Assembly (NCBI GenBank): GCA_947359465.1
Contig: OX375880.1
Span: 24,876,714-24,940,713, forward strand
DNA: 64,000 nt
Direction of reading: 5' to 3'
Origin: Metellina segmentata
Lineage: Eukaryota > Arthropoda > Arachnida > Araneae > Tetragnathidae
Shown: piece after piece, positions 36,832-50,360 of the stretch
Layout: every line of letters begins with the position of its first letter
Position numbering within the stretch: position 1 is the first letter of the stretch
Position numbers and translations under genes: made by a program
The notes under the pieces: model-generated
Database searches by the model: none
What the model was told of the DNA's origin: nothing
What the model saw: the letters and a program-made list of their open reading frames with translations, nothing else

Positions 36832-39800
36832 TCCCTATCCAAGTTCTCAGGCGATGTAATTTCTAAGGGAATGAAAAGGGATTTGACTGAGATGTGGGGA
36901 GAGTGTTTTGTGTGAAGTATTCCCATTGAAATTAACGTGCTGCCGAGCGAGGTGGGAGGGACCGTTGTAATTTCAAAGCTCCCAATCCAAGTTCTCAGGC
37001 GATGTAATTTCTAAGGGAATGAAAATGTATTTGACTGAGATGTGGGGAGAGTGTTTTGTGTGAAGTATTCCCATAGAAATTAACGTGCTGCCGAACGAGG
37101 TTTGAGGGACCGCTATAATTTCAAAGCTCCCAATCCAAGTTCTCAGGCGATGTAACTTCTAAGGGAATGCAAAAGGTATTTGACTGAGATGTGGGGAGAG
37201 TGTTTTGTGTGAAGTATTCCCATAGAAATTAACGTGCAGCCGAGCGAGGTGGGATTGACGTTGTAATTTCAAAGCTCCCAATCCAAGTTCTCAGGCGATG
37301 TAATTTCTAAGGGAATGAAAATGTATTTGACTGAGATGTGGGGAGAGTTTTGCGTGAAGTATTCAAATAGAAATTAACGTGCTGCCGAGCGAAGTGGGAG
37401 GGAGCGTTGTAATTTCAAAGCTCCCTATCCAAGTTCTCAGGCGATGTAATTTCTAAGGGAATGAAAAGGTATTTGACTGAGATGTGGGGAGAGTGTTTTG
37501 TGTGAAGTATTCCCTTAGAAATTAACGTGCTGCCGAGCGAGGTGGGAGGGACCGTTGTAATTTCAAAGCTCCCAATCCAAGTTCTCAGGCGATGTAATTT
37601 CTAAGGGAATGAAAAGGTATTTGACTGAGATGTGGGGAGAGTGTATTGTGTGAAGTATTCCCATAGAAATTAACGTGCTGCCGAGCGAGGTGGGAGGGAG
37701 CGTTGTAATTTCAAAGCTCCCTATCCAAGTTCTCAGGCGATGTAATTTCTAAGGGAATGAAAAGGGATTTGACTGAGATGTGGGGAGAGTGTTTTGTGTG
37801 AAGTATTCCCATTGAAATTAACGTGCTGCCGAGCGAGGTGGGAGGGACCGTTGTAATTTCAAAGCTCCCAATCCAAGTTCTCAGGCGATGTAATTTCTAA
37901 GGGAATGAAAATGTATTTGACTGAGATGTGGGGAGAGTGTTTTGTGTGAAGTATTCCCATAGAAATTAACGTGCTGCCGAACGAGGTTTGAGGGACCGCT
38001 ATAATTTCAAAGCTCCCAATCCAAGTTCTCAGGCGATGTAACTTCTAAGGGAATGCAAAGGGTATTTGACTGAGATGTGGGGAGAGTGTTTTGTGTGAAG
38101 TATTCCCATAGAAATTAACGTGCAGCCGAGCGAGGTGGGATTGACGTTGTAATTTCAAAGCTCCCAATCCAAGTTCTCAGGCGATGTAATTTCTAAGGGA
38201 ATGAAAAGGGATTTGACTGAGATGTGGGGAGAGTGTTTTGTGTGAAGTATTCCCATTGAAATTAACGTGCTGCCGAACGAGGTTTGAGGGACCGCTATAA
38301 TTTCAAAGCTCCCAATCCAAGTTCTCAGGCGATGTAATTTCTAAGGGAATGAAAAGGTATTTGACTGAGATGTGGGGAGAGTGTATTGTGTGAAGTATTC
38401 CCATAGAAATTAACGTGCTGCCGAGCGAGGTGGGAGGGAGCGTTGTAATTTCAAAGCTCCCTATCCAAGTTCTCAGGCGATGTAATTTCTAAGGGAATGA
38501 AAAGGGATTTGACTGAGATGTGGGGAGAGTGTTTTGTGTGAAGTATTCCCATTGAAATTAACGTGCTGCCGAGCGAGGTGGGAGGGACCGTTGTAATTTC
38601 AAAGCTCCCAATCCAAGTTCTCAGGCGATGTAATTTCTAAGGGAATGAAAATGTATTTGACTGAGATGTGGGGAGAGTGTTTTGTGTGAAGTATTCCCAT
38701 AGAAATTAACGTGCTGCCGAACGAGGTTTGAGGGACCGCTATAATTTCAAAGCTCCCAATCCAAGTTCTCAGGCGATGTAACTTCTAAGGGAATGCAAAA
38801 GGTATTTGACTGAGATGTGGGGAGAGTGTTTTGTGTGAAGTATTCCCATAGAAATTAACGTGCAGCCGAGCGAGGTGGGATTGACGTTGTAATTTCAAAG
38901 CTCCCAATCCAAGTTCTCAGGCGATGTAATTTCTAAGGGAATGAAAATGTATTTGACTGAGATGTGGGGAGAGTTTTGCGTGAAGTATTCAAATAGAAAT
39001 TAACGTGCTGCCGAGCGAAGTGGGAGGGAGCGTTGTAATTTCAAAGCTCCCTATCCAAGTTCTCAGGCGATGTAATTTCTAAGGGAATGAAAAGGTATTT
39101 GACTGAGATGTGGGGAGAGTGTTTTGTGTGAAGTATTCCCTTAGAAATTAACGTGCTGCCGAGCGAGGTGGGAGGGACCGTTGTAATTTCAAAGCTCCCA
39201 ATCCAAGTTCTCAGGCGATGTAATTTCTAAGGGAATGAAAAGGTATTTGACTGAGATGTGGGGAGAGTGTATTGTGTGAAGTATTCCCATAGAAATTAAC
39301 GTGCTGCCGAGCGAGGTGGGAGGGAGCGTTGTAATTTCAAAGCTCCCTATCCAAGTTCTCAGGCGATGTAATTTCTAAGGGAATGAAAAGGGATTTGACT
39401 GAGATGTGGGGAGAGTGTTTTGTGTGAAGTATTCCCATTGAAATTAACGTGCTGCCGAGCGAGGTGGGAGGGACCGTTGTAATTTCAAAGCTCCCAATCC
39501 AAGTTCTCAGGCGATGTAATTTCTAAGGGAATGAAAATGTATTTGACTGAGATGTGGGGAGAGTGTTTTGTGTGAAGTATTCCCATAGAAATTAACGTGC
39601 TGCCGAACGAGGTTTGAGGGACCGCTATAATTTCAAAGCTCCCAATCCAAGTTCTCAGGCGATGTAACTTCTAAGGGAATGCAAAGGGTATTTGACTGAG
39701 ATGTGGGGAGAGTGTTTTGTGTGAAGTATTCCCATAGAAATTAACGTGCAGCCGAGCGAGGTGGGATTGACGTTGTAATTTCAAAGCTCCCAATCCAAGT

Positions 39801-40780
39801 TCTCAGGCGATGTAATTTCTAAGGGAATGAAAATGTATTTGACTGAGATGTGGGGAGAGTGTTTTGCGTGAAGTATTCCCATAGAAATTAACGTGCTGCC
39901 GAGCGAAGTGGGAGGGAGCGTTGTAATTTCAAAGCTCCCTATCCAAGTTCTCAGGCGATGTAATTTCTAAGGGAATGAAAAGTTATTTGACTGAGATGTG
40001 GGGAGAGTGTTTTGTATGAAGTATTCCCATAGAAATTAACGTACTGCCGAGCGAGGTTGGAGGGACCGTTGTAATTTCAAAGCTCCCTATCCAAGTTCTC
40101 AGGCGATGTAATTTCTAAGAGAATGAAAAGGTATTTGACTGAGATGTGGGGAGAGTGTTTTGTGTGAAGTATTCCCATTGAAATTAACGTGCTGCCGAGC
40201 GAGGTGGGAGGGACCGTTGTAATTTCAAAGCTCCCAATCCAAGTTCTCAGGCGATGTAATTTCTAAGGGAATGAAAATGTATTTGACTGAGATGTGGGGA
40301 GAGTGTTTTGTGTGAAGTATTCCCATAGAAATTAACGTGCTGCCGAACGAGGTTTGAGGGACCGCTATAATTTCAAAGCTCCCAATCCAAGTTCTCAGGC
40401 GATGTAACTTCTAAGGGAATGCAAAAGGTATTTGACTGAGATGTGGGGAGAGTGTTTTGTGTGAAGTATTCCCATAGAAATTAACGTGCAGCCGAGCGAG
40501 GTGGGATTGACGTTGTAATTTCAAAGCTCCCAATCCAAGTTCTCAGGCGATGTAATTTCTAAGGGAATGAAAATGTATTTGACTGAGATGTGGGGAGAGT
40601 TTTGCGTGAAGTATTCCCATAGAAATTAACGTGCTGCCGAGCGAAGTGGGAGGGAGCGTTGTAATTTCAAAGCTCCCTATCCAAGTTCTCAGGCGATGTA
40701 ATTTCTAAGGGAATGAAAAGGTATTTGACTGAGATGTGGGGAGAGTGTTTTGTGTGAAGTATTCCCTTAGAAATTAACGT
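36580..40780 (+). repeat. 11-monomer HOR, 1626-bp period, two copies plus a partial third
   Basis: Marks 1626 bp apart (11 x 148 - 2) are attcaaat (37361/38987), gtattccctt (37507/39133/40759) and the shortened G (37343/38969/40595). The missing two bases are the G deletion. Copies begin with C/E (cccattg with ccgaacgagg) followed by A or B rather than F. The third copy shares only E, F, shortened G and the ccctta monomer; its left part has the 20-kb-type G-H pair instead. Confidence 0.88.
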
Positions 40781-43700
40781 GCTGCCGAACGAGGTTTGAG
40801 GGACCGCTATAATTTCAAAGCTCCCAATCCAAGTTCTCAGGCGATGTAACTTCTAAGGGAATGCAAAAGGTATTTGACTGAGATGTGGGGAGAGTGTTTT
40901 GTGTGAAGTATTCCCATAGAAATTAACGTGCAGCCGAGCGAGGTGGGATTGACGTTGTAATTTCAAAGCTCCCTATCCAAGTTCTCAGGCGATGTAATTT
41001 CTAAGGGAATGAAAAGGTATTTGACTGAGATGTGGGGAGAGTGTTTTGTGTGAAGTATTCCCATTGAAATTAACGTGCTGCCGAGCGAGGTGGGAGGGAC
41101 CGTTGTAATTTCAAAGCTCCCAATCCAAGTTCTCAGGCGATGTAATTTCTAAGGGAATGAAAATGTATTTGACTGAGATGTGGGGAGAGTGTTTTGTGTG
41201 AAGTATTCCCATAGAAATTAACGTGCTGCCGAGCGAGGTGGGAGGGACCGTTGTAATTTCAAAGCTCCCTATCCAAGTTCTCAGGCGATGTAATTTCTAA
41301 GGGAATGAAAAGGTATTTGACTGAGATGTGGGGAGAGTGTTTTGTGTGAAGTATTCCCATAGAAATTAACGTGCTGCCGAGCGAGGTGGGAGGGACCGTT
41401 GTAATTTCAAAGCTCCCAATCCAAGTTCTCAGGCGATGTAATTTCTAAGGGAATGAAAAGGTATTTGACTGAGATGTGGGGAGAGTGTATTGTGTGAAGT
41501 ATTCCCATAGAAATTAACGTGCTGCCGAGCGAGGTGGGAGGGAGCGTTGTAATTTCAAAGCTCCCTATCTAAGTTCTCAGGCGATGTAATTTCTAAGGGA
41601 ATGAAAAGGTATTTGACTGAGATGTGGGGAGAGTGTTTTGTGTGAAGTATTCCCATTGAAATTAACGTGCTGCCGAGCGAGGTGGGAGGGAGCGTTGTAA
41701 TTTCAAAGCTCCCAATCCAAGTTCTCAGGCGATGTAATTTCTAAGGGAATGAAAATGTATTTGACTGAGATGTGGGGAGAGTGTTTTGTGTGAAGTATTC
41801 CCATAGAAATTAACGTGCTGCCGAGCGAGGTGGGAGGGACCGTTGTAATTTCAAAGCTCCCAATCCAAGTTCTCAGGCGATGTAATTTCTAAGGGAATGA
41901 AAATGTATTTGACTGAGATGTGGGGAGAGTGTTTTGTGTGAAGTATTCCCATAGAAATTAACGTGCTGCCGAACGAGGTTTGAGGGACCGCTATAATTTC
42001 AAAGCTCCCAATCCAAGTTCTCAGGCGATGTAACTTCTAAGGGAATGCAAAAGGTATTTGACTGAGATGTGGGGAGAGTGTTTTGTGTGAAGTATTCCCA
42101 TAGAAATTTACGTGCAGCCGAGCGAGGTGGGATTGACGTTGTAATTTCAAAGCTCCCAATCCAAGTTCTCAGGCGATGTAATTTCTAAGGGAATGAAAAT
42201 GTATTTGACTGAGATGTGGGGAGAGTGTTTTGTGTGAAGTATTCCCATTGAAATTAACGTGCTGCCGAGCGAGGTGGGAGGGACCGTTGTAATTTCAAAG
42301 CTCCCAATCCAAGTTCTCAGGCGATGTAATTTCTAAGGGAATGAAAATGTATTTGACTGAGATGTGGGGAGAGTGTTTTGTGTGAAGTATTCCCATAGAA
42401 ATTAACGTGCTGCCGAGCGAGGTGGGAGGGACCGTTGTAATTTCAAAGCTCCCTATCCAAGTTCTCAGGCGATGTAATTTCTAAGGGAATGAAAAGGTAT
42501 TTGACTGAGATGTGGGGAGAGTGTTTTGTGTGAAGTATTCCCATAGAAATTAACGTGCTGCCGAACGAGGTTTGAGGGACCGCTATAATTTCAAAGCTCC
42601 CAATCCAAGTTCTCAGGCGATGTAACTTCTAAGGGAATGCAAAAGGTATTTGACTGAGATGTGGGGAGAGTGTTTTGTGTGAAGTATTCCCATAGAAATT
42701 AACGTGCAGCCGAGCGAGGTGGGATTGACGTTGTAATTTCAAAGCTCCCAATCCAAGTTCTCAGGCGATGTAATTTCTAAGGGAATGAAAATGTATTTGA
42801 CTGAGATGTGGGGAGAGTGTTTTGCGTGAAGTATTCCCATAGAAATTAACGTGCTGCCGAGCGAAGTGGGAGGGAGCGTTGTAATTTCAAAGCTCCCTAT
42901 CCAAGTTCTCAGGCGATGTAATTTCTAAGGGAATGAAAAGGTATTTGACTGAGATGTGGGGAGAGTGTTTTGTATGAAGTATTCCCATAGAAATTAACGT
43001 ACTGCCGAGCGAGGTTGGAGGGACCGTTGTAATTTCAAAGCTCCCTATCCAAGTTCTCAGGCTATGTAATTTCTAAGGGAATGAAAAGGTATTTGACTGA
43101 GATGTGGGGAGAGTGTTTTGTGTGAAGTATTCCCATAGAAATTAACGTGCTGCCGAGCGAGGTGGGAGGGACCGTTGTAATTTCAAAGCTCCCAATCCAA
43201 GTTCTCAGGCGATGTAATTTCTAAGGGAATGAAAAGGTATTTGACTGAGATGTGGGGAGAGTGTATTGTGTGAAGTATTCCCATAGATATTAACGTGCTG
43301 CCGAGCGAGGTGGGAGGGAGCGTTGTAATTTCAAAGCTCCCTATCCAAGTTCTCAGGCGATGTAATTTCTAAGGGAATGAAAAGGTATTTGACTGAGATG
43401 TGGGGAGAGTGTTTTGTGTGAAGTATTCCCATTGAAATTAACGTGCTGCCGAGCGAGGTGGGAGGGACCGTTGTAATTTCAAAGCTCCCAATCCAAGTTC
43501 TCAGGCGATGTAATTTCTAAGGGAATGAAAATGCATTTGACTGAGATGTGGGGAGAGTGTTTTGTGTGAAGTATTCCCATAGAAATTAATGTGCTACCGA
43601 GCGAGGTGGGAGAGACCGTTGTAATTTCAAAGCTCCCAATCCAAGTTCTCAGGCGATGTAATTTCTAAGGGAATGAAAAGGTATTTGATTGAGATGTGGG

Positions 43701-44519
43701 GAGAGTGTTTTGTGTGAAGTATTCCCATAGAAATTAACGTGCTGCCGAGCGAGATGGGAGGGACCGTTGTAATTTCAAAGCTCCCAATCCAAGTTCTCAG
43801 GCGATGTAATTTCTAAGGGAATGAAAATGTATTTGACTGAGATGTGGGGAGAGTGTTTTGTGTGAAGTATTCCCATAGAAATTAACGTGCTGCCGAACGA
43901 GGTGGGAGGGACCGCTATAATTTCAAAGCTCCCAATCCAAGTTCTCATGCGATGTAATTTCTAAGGGAATGCAAAAGGTATTTGACTGAGATGTGGGGAG
44001 AGTGTTTTGTGTGAAGTATTCCCATAGAAATTAACGTGCTGCCGAGCGAGGTGGGATTGACGTAGTAATTTCAAAGCTCCCAATCCAAGTTCTCAGGCGA
44101 TGTAATTTCTAAGAAAATATAAATGTATTTGACTGAGATGTGGGGAGAGTGTTTTGTGTGAAGTATTACCATAGAAATTAACGTGCTGCCGAGCGAAGTG
44201 GGAGGGAGCGTTGTAATTTCAAAGCTCCCTATCCAAGTTCTCAGGCGATGTAATTTCTAAGAGAATGAAAAGGTATTTGACTGAGATGTGGGGAGAGTGT
44301 TTTGTGTGAAGTATTCCCATAGAAATTAACGTGCTGCCGAGCGAGGTGGGAGGGACTGTTGTAATTTCAAAGCTCCCAATCCAAGTTCTCAGGCGATGTA
44401 ATTTCTAAGGGAATGAAAAGGTATTTGACTGAGATGTGGGGAGAGTGTTTTGCGTGAAGTATTCACATAGAAATTAACGTGCTGCCGAGCGAGGTGGAAG
44501 GGAGCGTTGTAATTTCAAA
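40781..44519 (+). repeat. Mixed satellite stretch and class-turnover zone
   Basis: Left end (40759 to about 41560) matches 35733-36530. It continues with C, D, D/E, F (agaaatttacg near 42104), C, D, A/E, F, G, H, A, B, C, D, then increasingly altered monomers. The last E monomers with gaggtttg and the last gtaacttct F monomers are near 42.6 kb. From 43.9 kb E appears as ccgaacgaggtggg with gctataa kept. Several private changes cluster near 43600-44500 (ctaagaaaatataaatg, attaccatag, attcacatag, ggtggaagg). Confidence 0.72.
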
Positions 44520-47500
44520 GCTCCCTATCCAAGTTCTCAGGCGATGTAATTTCTAAGGGAATGAAAAGGTATTTAACTGAGATGTGGGGAGAGTGTTTTG
44601 TGTGAAGTATTCCCATAGAAATTAACGTGCTGCCGAGCGAGGTGGGAGGGACCGTTGTAATTTCAAAGCTCCCAATCCAAGTTCTCAGGCGATGTAATTT
44701 CTAAGGGAATGAAAAGGTATTTGACTGAGATGTGGGGAGAGTGTATTGTGTGAAGTATTCCCATAGAAATTAACGTGCTGCCGAGCGAGGTGGGAGGGAG
44801 CGTTGTAATTTCAAAGCTCCCTATCCAAGTTCTCAGGCGATGTAATTTCTAAGGGAATGAAAAGGTATTTGACTGAGATGTGGGGAGAGTGTTTTGTGTG
44901 AAGTATTCCCATTGAAATTAACGTGCTGCCGAGCGAGGTGGGAGGGACCGTTGTAATTTCAAAGCTCCCAATCCAAGTTCTCAGGCGATGTAATTTCTAA
45001 GGGAATGAAAATGTATTTGACTGAGATGTGGGGAGAGTGTTTTGTGTGAAGTATTCCCATAGAAATTAACGTGCTGCCGAACGAGGTGGGAGGGACCGCT
45101 ATAATTTCAAAGCTCCCAATCCAAGTTCTCAGGCGATGTAATTTCTAAGGGAATGCAAAAGGTATTTGACTGAAATGTGGGGAGAGTGTTTTGTGTGAAG
45201 TATTCCCATAGAAATTAACGTGTTGCCGAGCGAGGTGGGATTGACGTTGTAATTTCAAAGCTCCCAATCCAAGTTCTCAGGCGATGTAATTTCTAAAGGA
45301 ATGAAAAGGTATTTGACTGAGATGTGGGGAGAGTGTTTTGTGTGAAGTATTCCCATAGAAATTAACGTGCTGCCGAGCGAGGTGGGAGGGACCGTTGTAA
45401 TTTCAAAGCTCCCAATCCAAGTTCTCAGGCGATGTAATTTCTAAGGTAATGAAAATGTATTTGACTGAGATGTGGGGAGAGTGTTTTGTGTGAAGTATTC
45501 CCATAGAAATTAACGTGCTGCCGAGCGAGGTGGGAGGGACCGTTGTAATTTCAAAGCTCCCAATCCAAGTTCTCAGGCGATGTAATTTCTAAGGGAATGC
45601 AAAGGTATTTGACTGAGATGTGGGGAGAGTGTTTTGTGTGAAGTATTCCCATAGAAATTAACGTGCTGCCGAGCGAGGTGGGAGGGACCGTTGTAATTTC
45701 AAAGCTCCCAATCCAAGTTCTCAGGCGATGTAATTTCTAAGGGAATGAAAAGGTATTTGACTGAGATGTGGGGAGAGTGTATTGTGTGAAGTATTCCCAT
45801 AGAAATTAACGTGCTGCCGAGCGAGGTGGGAGGGAGCGTTGTAATTTCAAAGCTCCCTATCCAAGTTCTCAGGCGATGTAATTTCTAAGGGAATGAAAAG
45901 GTATTTGACTGAGATGTGGGGAGAGTGTTTTGTGTGAAGTATTCCCATTGAAATTAACGTGCTGCCGAGCGAGGTGGGAGGGACCGTTGTAATTTCAAAG
46001 CTCCCAATCCAAGTTCTCAGGCGATGTAATTTCTAAGGGAATGAAAATGTATTTGACTGAGATGTGGGGAGAGTGTTTTGTGTGAAGTATTCCCATAGAA
46101 ATTAACGTGCTGCCGAACGAGGTGGGATTGACGTTGTAATTTCAAAGCTCCCAATCCAAGTTCTCAGGCGATGTAATTTCTAAAGGAATGAAAAGGTATT
46201 TGACTGAGATGTGGGGAGAGTGTTTTGTGTGAAGTATTCCCATAGAAATTAACGTGCTGCCGAGCGAGGTGGGAGGGACCGTTGTAATTTCAAAGCTCCC
46301 AATCCAAGTTCTCAGGCGATGTAATTTCTAAGGGAATGAAAAGGTATTTGACTGAGATGTGGGGAGAGTGTATTGTGTGAAGTATTCCCATAGAAATTAA
46401 CGTGCTGCCGAGCGAGGTGGGAGGGAGCGTTGTAATTTCAAAGCTCCCTATCCAAGTTCTCAGGCGATGTAATTTCTAAGGGAATGAAAAGGTATTTGAC
46501 TGAGATGTGGGGAGAGTGTTTTGTGTGAAGTATTCCCATTGAAATTAACGTGCTGCCGAGCGAGGTGGGAGGGACCGTTGTAATTTCAAAGCTCCCAATC
46601 CAAGTTCTCAGGCGATGTAATTTCTAAGGGAATGAAAATGTATTTGACTGAGATGTGGGGAGAGTGTTTTGTGTGAAGTATTCCCATAGAAATTAACGTG
46701 CTGCCGAACGAGGTGGGAGGGACCGCTATAATTTCAAAGCTCCCAATCCAAGTTCTCAGGCGATGTAATTCCTAAGGGAATGCAAAAGGTATTTGACTGA
46801 AATGTGGGGAGAGTGTTTTGTGTGAAGTATTCAAATAGAAATTAACGTGTTGCCGAGCGAGGTGGGATTGACGTTGTAATTTCAAAGCTCCCAATCCAAG
46901 TTCTCAGGCGATGTAATTTCTAAAGGAATGAAAATGTATTTGACTGTGATGTGGGGAGAGTGTTTTGCGTGAAGTATTCCCATAGAAATTAACGTGCTGC
47001 CGAGCGAAGTGGGAGGGAGCGTTGTAATTTCAAAGCTCCCTATCCAAGTTCTCAGGCAATGTAATTTCTAAGGGAATGAAAAGGTATTTGACTGAGATGT
47101 GGGGAGAGCGTTTTGTATGAAGTATTCCCATAGAAATTAACGTACTGCCGAGCGAGGTTGGAGGGACCGTTGTAATTTCAAAGCTCCCTATCCAAGTTCT
47201 CAGGCGATGTAATTTCTAAGGGAATGAAAAGGTATTTGACTGAGATGTGGGGAGAGTGTTTTGTGTGAAGTATTCCCATAGAAATTAACGTGCTGCCGAG
47301 CGAGGTGGGAGGGACCGTTGTAATTTCAAAGCTCCCAATCCAAGTTCTCAGGCGATGTAATTTCTAAGGGAATGAAAAGGTATTTGACTGAGATGTGGGG
47401 AGAGTGTATTGTGTGAAGTATTCCCATAGAAATTAACGTGCTGCCGAGCGAGGTGGGAGGGAGCGTTGTAATTTCAAAGCTCCCTATCCAAATTCTCAGG

Positions 47501-50360
47501 CGATGTAATTTCTAAGGGAATGAAAAGGTATTTGACTGAGATGTGGGGAGAGTGTTTTGTGTGAAGTATTCCCATTGAAATTAACGTGCTGCCGAGCGAG
47601 GTGGGAGGGACCGTTGTAATTTCAAAGCTCCCAATCCAAGTTCTCAGGCGATGTAATTTCTAAGGGAATGAAAATGTATTTGACTGAGATGTGGGGAGAG
47701 TGTTTTGTGTGAAGTATTCCCATAGAAATTAACGTGCTGCCGAACGAGGTGGGAGGGACCGCTATAATTTCAAAGCTCCCAATCCAAGTTCTCAGGCGAT
47801 GTAATTTCTAAGGGAATGCAAAAGGTATTTGACTGAAATGTGGGGAGAGTGTTTTGTGTGAAGTATTCCCATAGAAATTAACGTGTTGCCGAGCGAGGTG
47901 GGATTGACGTTGTAATTTCAAAGCTCCCAATCCAAGTTCTCAGGCGATGTAATTTCTAAAGGAATGAAAAGGTATTTGACTGAGATGTGGGGAGAGTGTT
48001 TTGTGTGAAGTATTCCCATAGAAATTAACGTGCTGCCGAGCGAGGTGGGAGGGACCGTTGTAATTTCAAAGCTCCCAATCCAAGTTCTCAGGCGATGTAA
48101 TTTCTAAGGTAATGAAAATGTATTTGACTGAGATGTGGGGAGAGTGTTTTGTGTGAAGTATTCCCATAGAAATTAACGTGCTGCCGAGCGAGGTGGGAGG
48201 GACCGTTGTAATTTCAAAGCTCCCAATCCAAGTTCTCAGGCGATGTAATTTCTAAGGGAATGCAAAGGTATTTGACTGAGATGTGGGGAGAGTGTTTTGT
48301 GTGAAGTATTCCCATAGAAATTAACGTGCTGCCGAGCGAGGTGGGAGGGACCGTTGTAATTTCAAAGCTCCCAATCCAAGTTCTCAGGCGATGTAATTTC
48401 TAAGGGAATGAAAAGGTATTTGACTGAGATGTGGGGAGAGTGTATTGTGTGAAGTATTCCCATAGAAATTAACGTGCTGCCGAGCGAGGTGGGAGGGAGC
48501 GTTGTAATTTCAAAGCTCCCTATCCAAGTTCTCAGGCGATGTAATTTCTAAGGGAATGAAAAGGTATTTGACTGAGATGTGGGGAGAGTGTTTTGTGTGA
48601 AGTATTCCCATTGAAATTAACGTGCTGCCGAGCGAGGTGGGAGGGACCGTTGTAATTTCAAAGCTCCCAATCCAAGTTCTCAGGCGATGTAATTTCTAAG
48701 GGAATGAAAATGTATTTGACTGAGATGTGGGGAGAGTGTTTTGTGTGAAGTATTCCCATAGAAATTAACGTGCTGCCGAACGAGGTGGGATTGACGTTGT
48801 AATTTCAAAGCTCCCAATCCAAATTCTCAGGCGATGTAATTTCTAAAGGAATGAAAAGGTATTTGACTGAGATGTGGGGAGAGTGTTTTGTGTGAAGTAT
48901 TCCCATAGAAATTAACGTGCTGCCGAGCGAGGTGGGAGGGACCGTTGTAATTTCAAAGCTCCCAATCCAAGTTCTCAGGCGATGTAATTTCTAAGGGAAT
49001 GAAAAGGTATTTGACTGAGATGTGGGGAGAGTGTATTGTGTGAAGTATTCCCATAGAAATTAACGTGCTGCCGAGCGAGGTGGGAGGGAGCGTTGTAATT
49101 TCAAAGCTCCCTATCCAAGTTCTCAGGCGATGTAATTTCTAAGGGAATGAAAAGGTATTTGACTGAGATGTGGGGAGAGTGTTTTGTGTGAAGTATTCCC
49201 ATTGAAATTAACGTGCTGCCGAGCGAGGTGGGAGGGACCGTTGTAATTTCAAAGCTCCCAATCCAAGTTCTCAGGCGATGTAATTTCTAAGGGAATGAAA
49301 ATGTATTTGACTGAGATGTGGGGAGAGTGTTTTGTGTGAAGTATTCCCATAGAAATTAACGTGCTGCCGAACGAGGTGGGAGGGACCGCTATAATTTCAA
49401 AGCTCCCAATCCAAGTTCTCAGGCGATGTAATTCCTAAGGGAATGCAAAAGGTATTTGACTGAAATGTGGGGAGAGTGTTTTGTGTGAAGTATTCAAATA
49501 GAAATTAACGTGTTGCCGAGCGAGGTGGGATTGACGTTGTAATTTCAAAGCTCCCAATCCAAGTTCTCAGGCGATGTAATTTCTAAAGGAATGAAAATGT
49601 ATTTGACTGTGATGTGGGGAGAGTGTTTTGCGTGAAGTATTCCCATAGAAATTAACGTGCTGCCGAGCGAAGTGGGAGGGAGCGTTGTAATTTCAAAGCT
49701 CCCTATCCAAGTTCTCAGGCAATGTAATTTCTAAGGGAATGAAAAGGTATTTGACTGAGATGTGGGGAGAGCGTTTTGTATGAAGTATTCCCATAGAAAT
49801 TAACGTACTGCCGAGCGAGGTTGGAGGGACCGTTGTAATTTCAAAGCTCCCTATCCAAGTTCTCAGGCGATGTAATTTCTAAGGGAATGAAAAGGTATTT
49901 GACTGAGATGTGGGGAGAGTGTTTTGTGTGAAGTATTCCCATAGAAATTAACGTGCTGCCGAGCGAGGTGGGAGGGACCGTTGTAATTTCAAAGCTCCCA
50001 ATCCAAGTTCTCAGGCGATGTAATTTCTAAGGGAATGAAAAGGTATTTGACTGAGATGTGGGGAGAGTGTATTGTGTGAAGTATTCCCATAGAAATTAAC
50101 GTGCTGCCGAGCGAGGTGGGAGGGAGCGTTGTAATTTCAAAGCTCCCTATCCAAATTCTCAGGCGATGTAATTTCTAAGGGAATGAAAAGGTATTTGACT
50201 GAGATGTGGGGAGAGTGTTTTGTGTGAAGTATTCCCATTGAAATTAACGTGCTGCCGAGCGAGGTGGGAGGGACCGTTGTAATTTCAAAGCTCCCAATCC
50301 AAGTTCTCAGGCGATGTAATTTCTAAGGGAATGAAAATGTATTTGACTGAGATGTGGGGA
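44520..50360 (+). repeat. 18-monomer HOR, 2663-bp period, about 2.2 copies
   Basis: Marks exactly 2663 bp apart (18 x 148 - 1) are tgttgcc (45221/47884), ctaaggtaat (45441/48104), tcaaat (46831/49494) and caaattc (47489/50152). Other shared changes are the gacatg-adjacent gactgtgatg and the gagcgtttt and caggcaatg variants near 47 and 49.7 kb. Agreement begins after 44.5 kb and ends near 50.36 kb, where ttttgagtg replaces ttttgtgtg. Inside the unit, A-B-C-D/E runs recur, so the 18-mer is itself composite. Confidence 0.9.
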
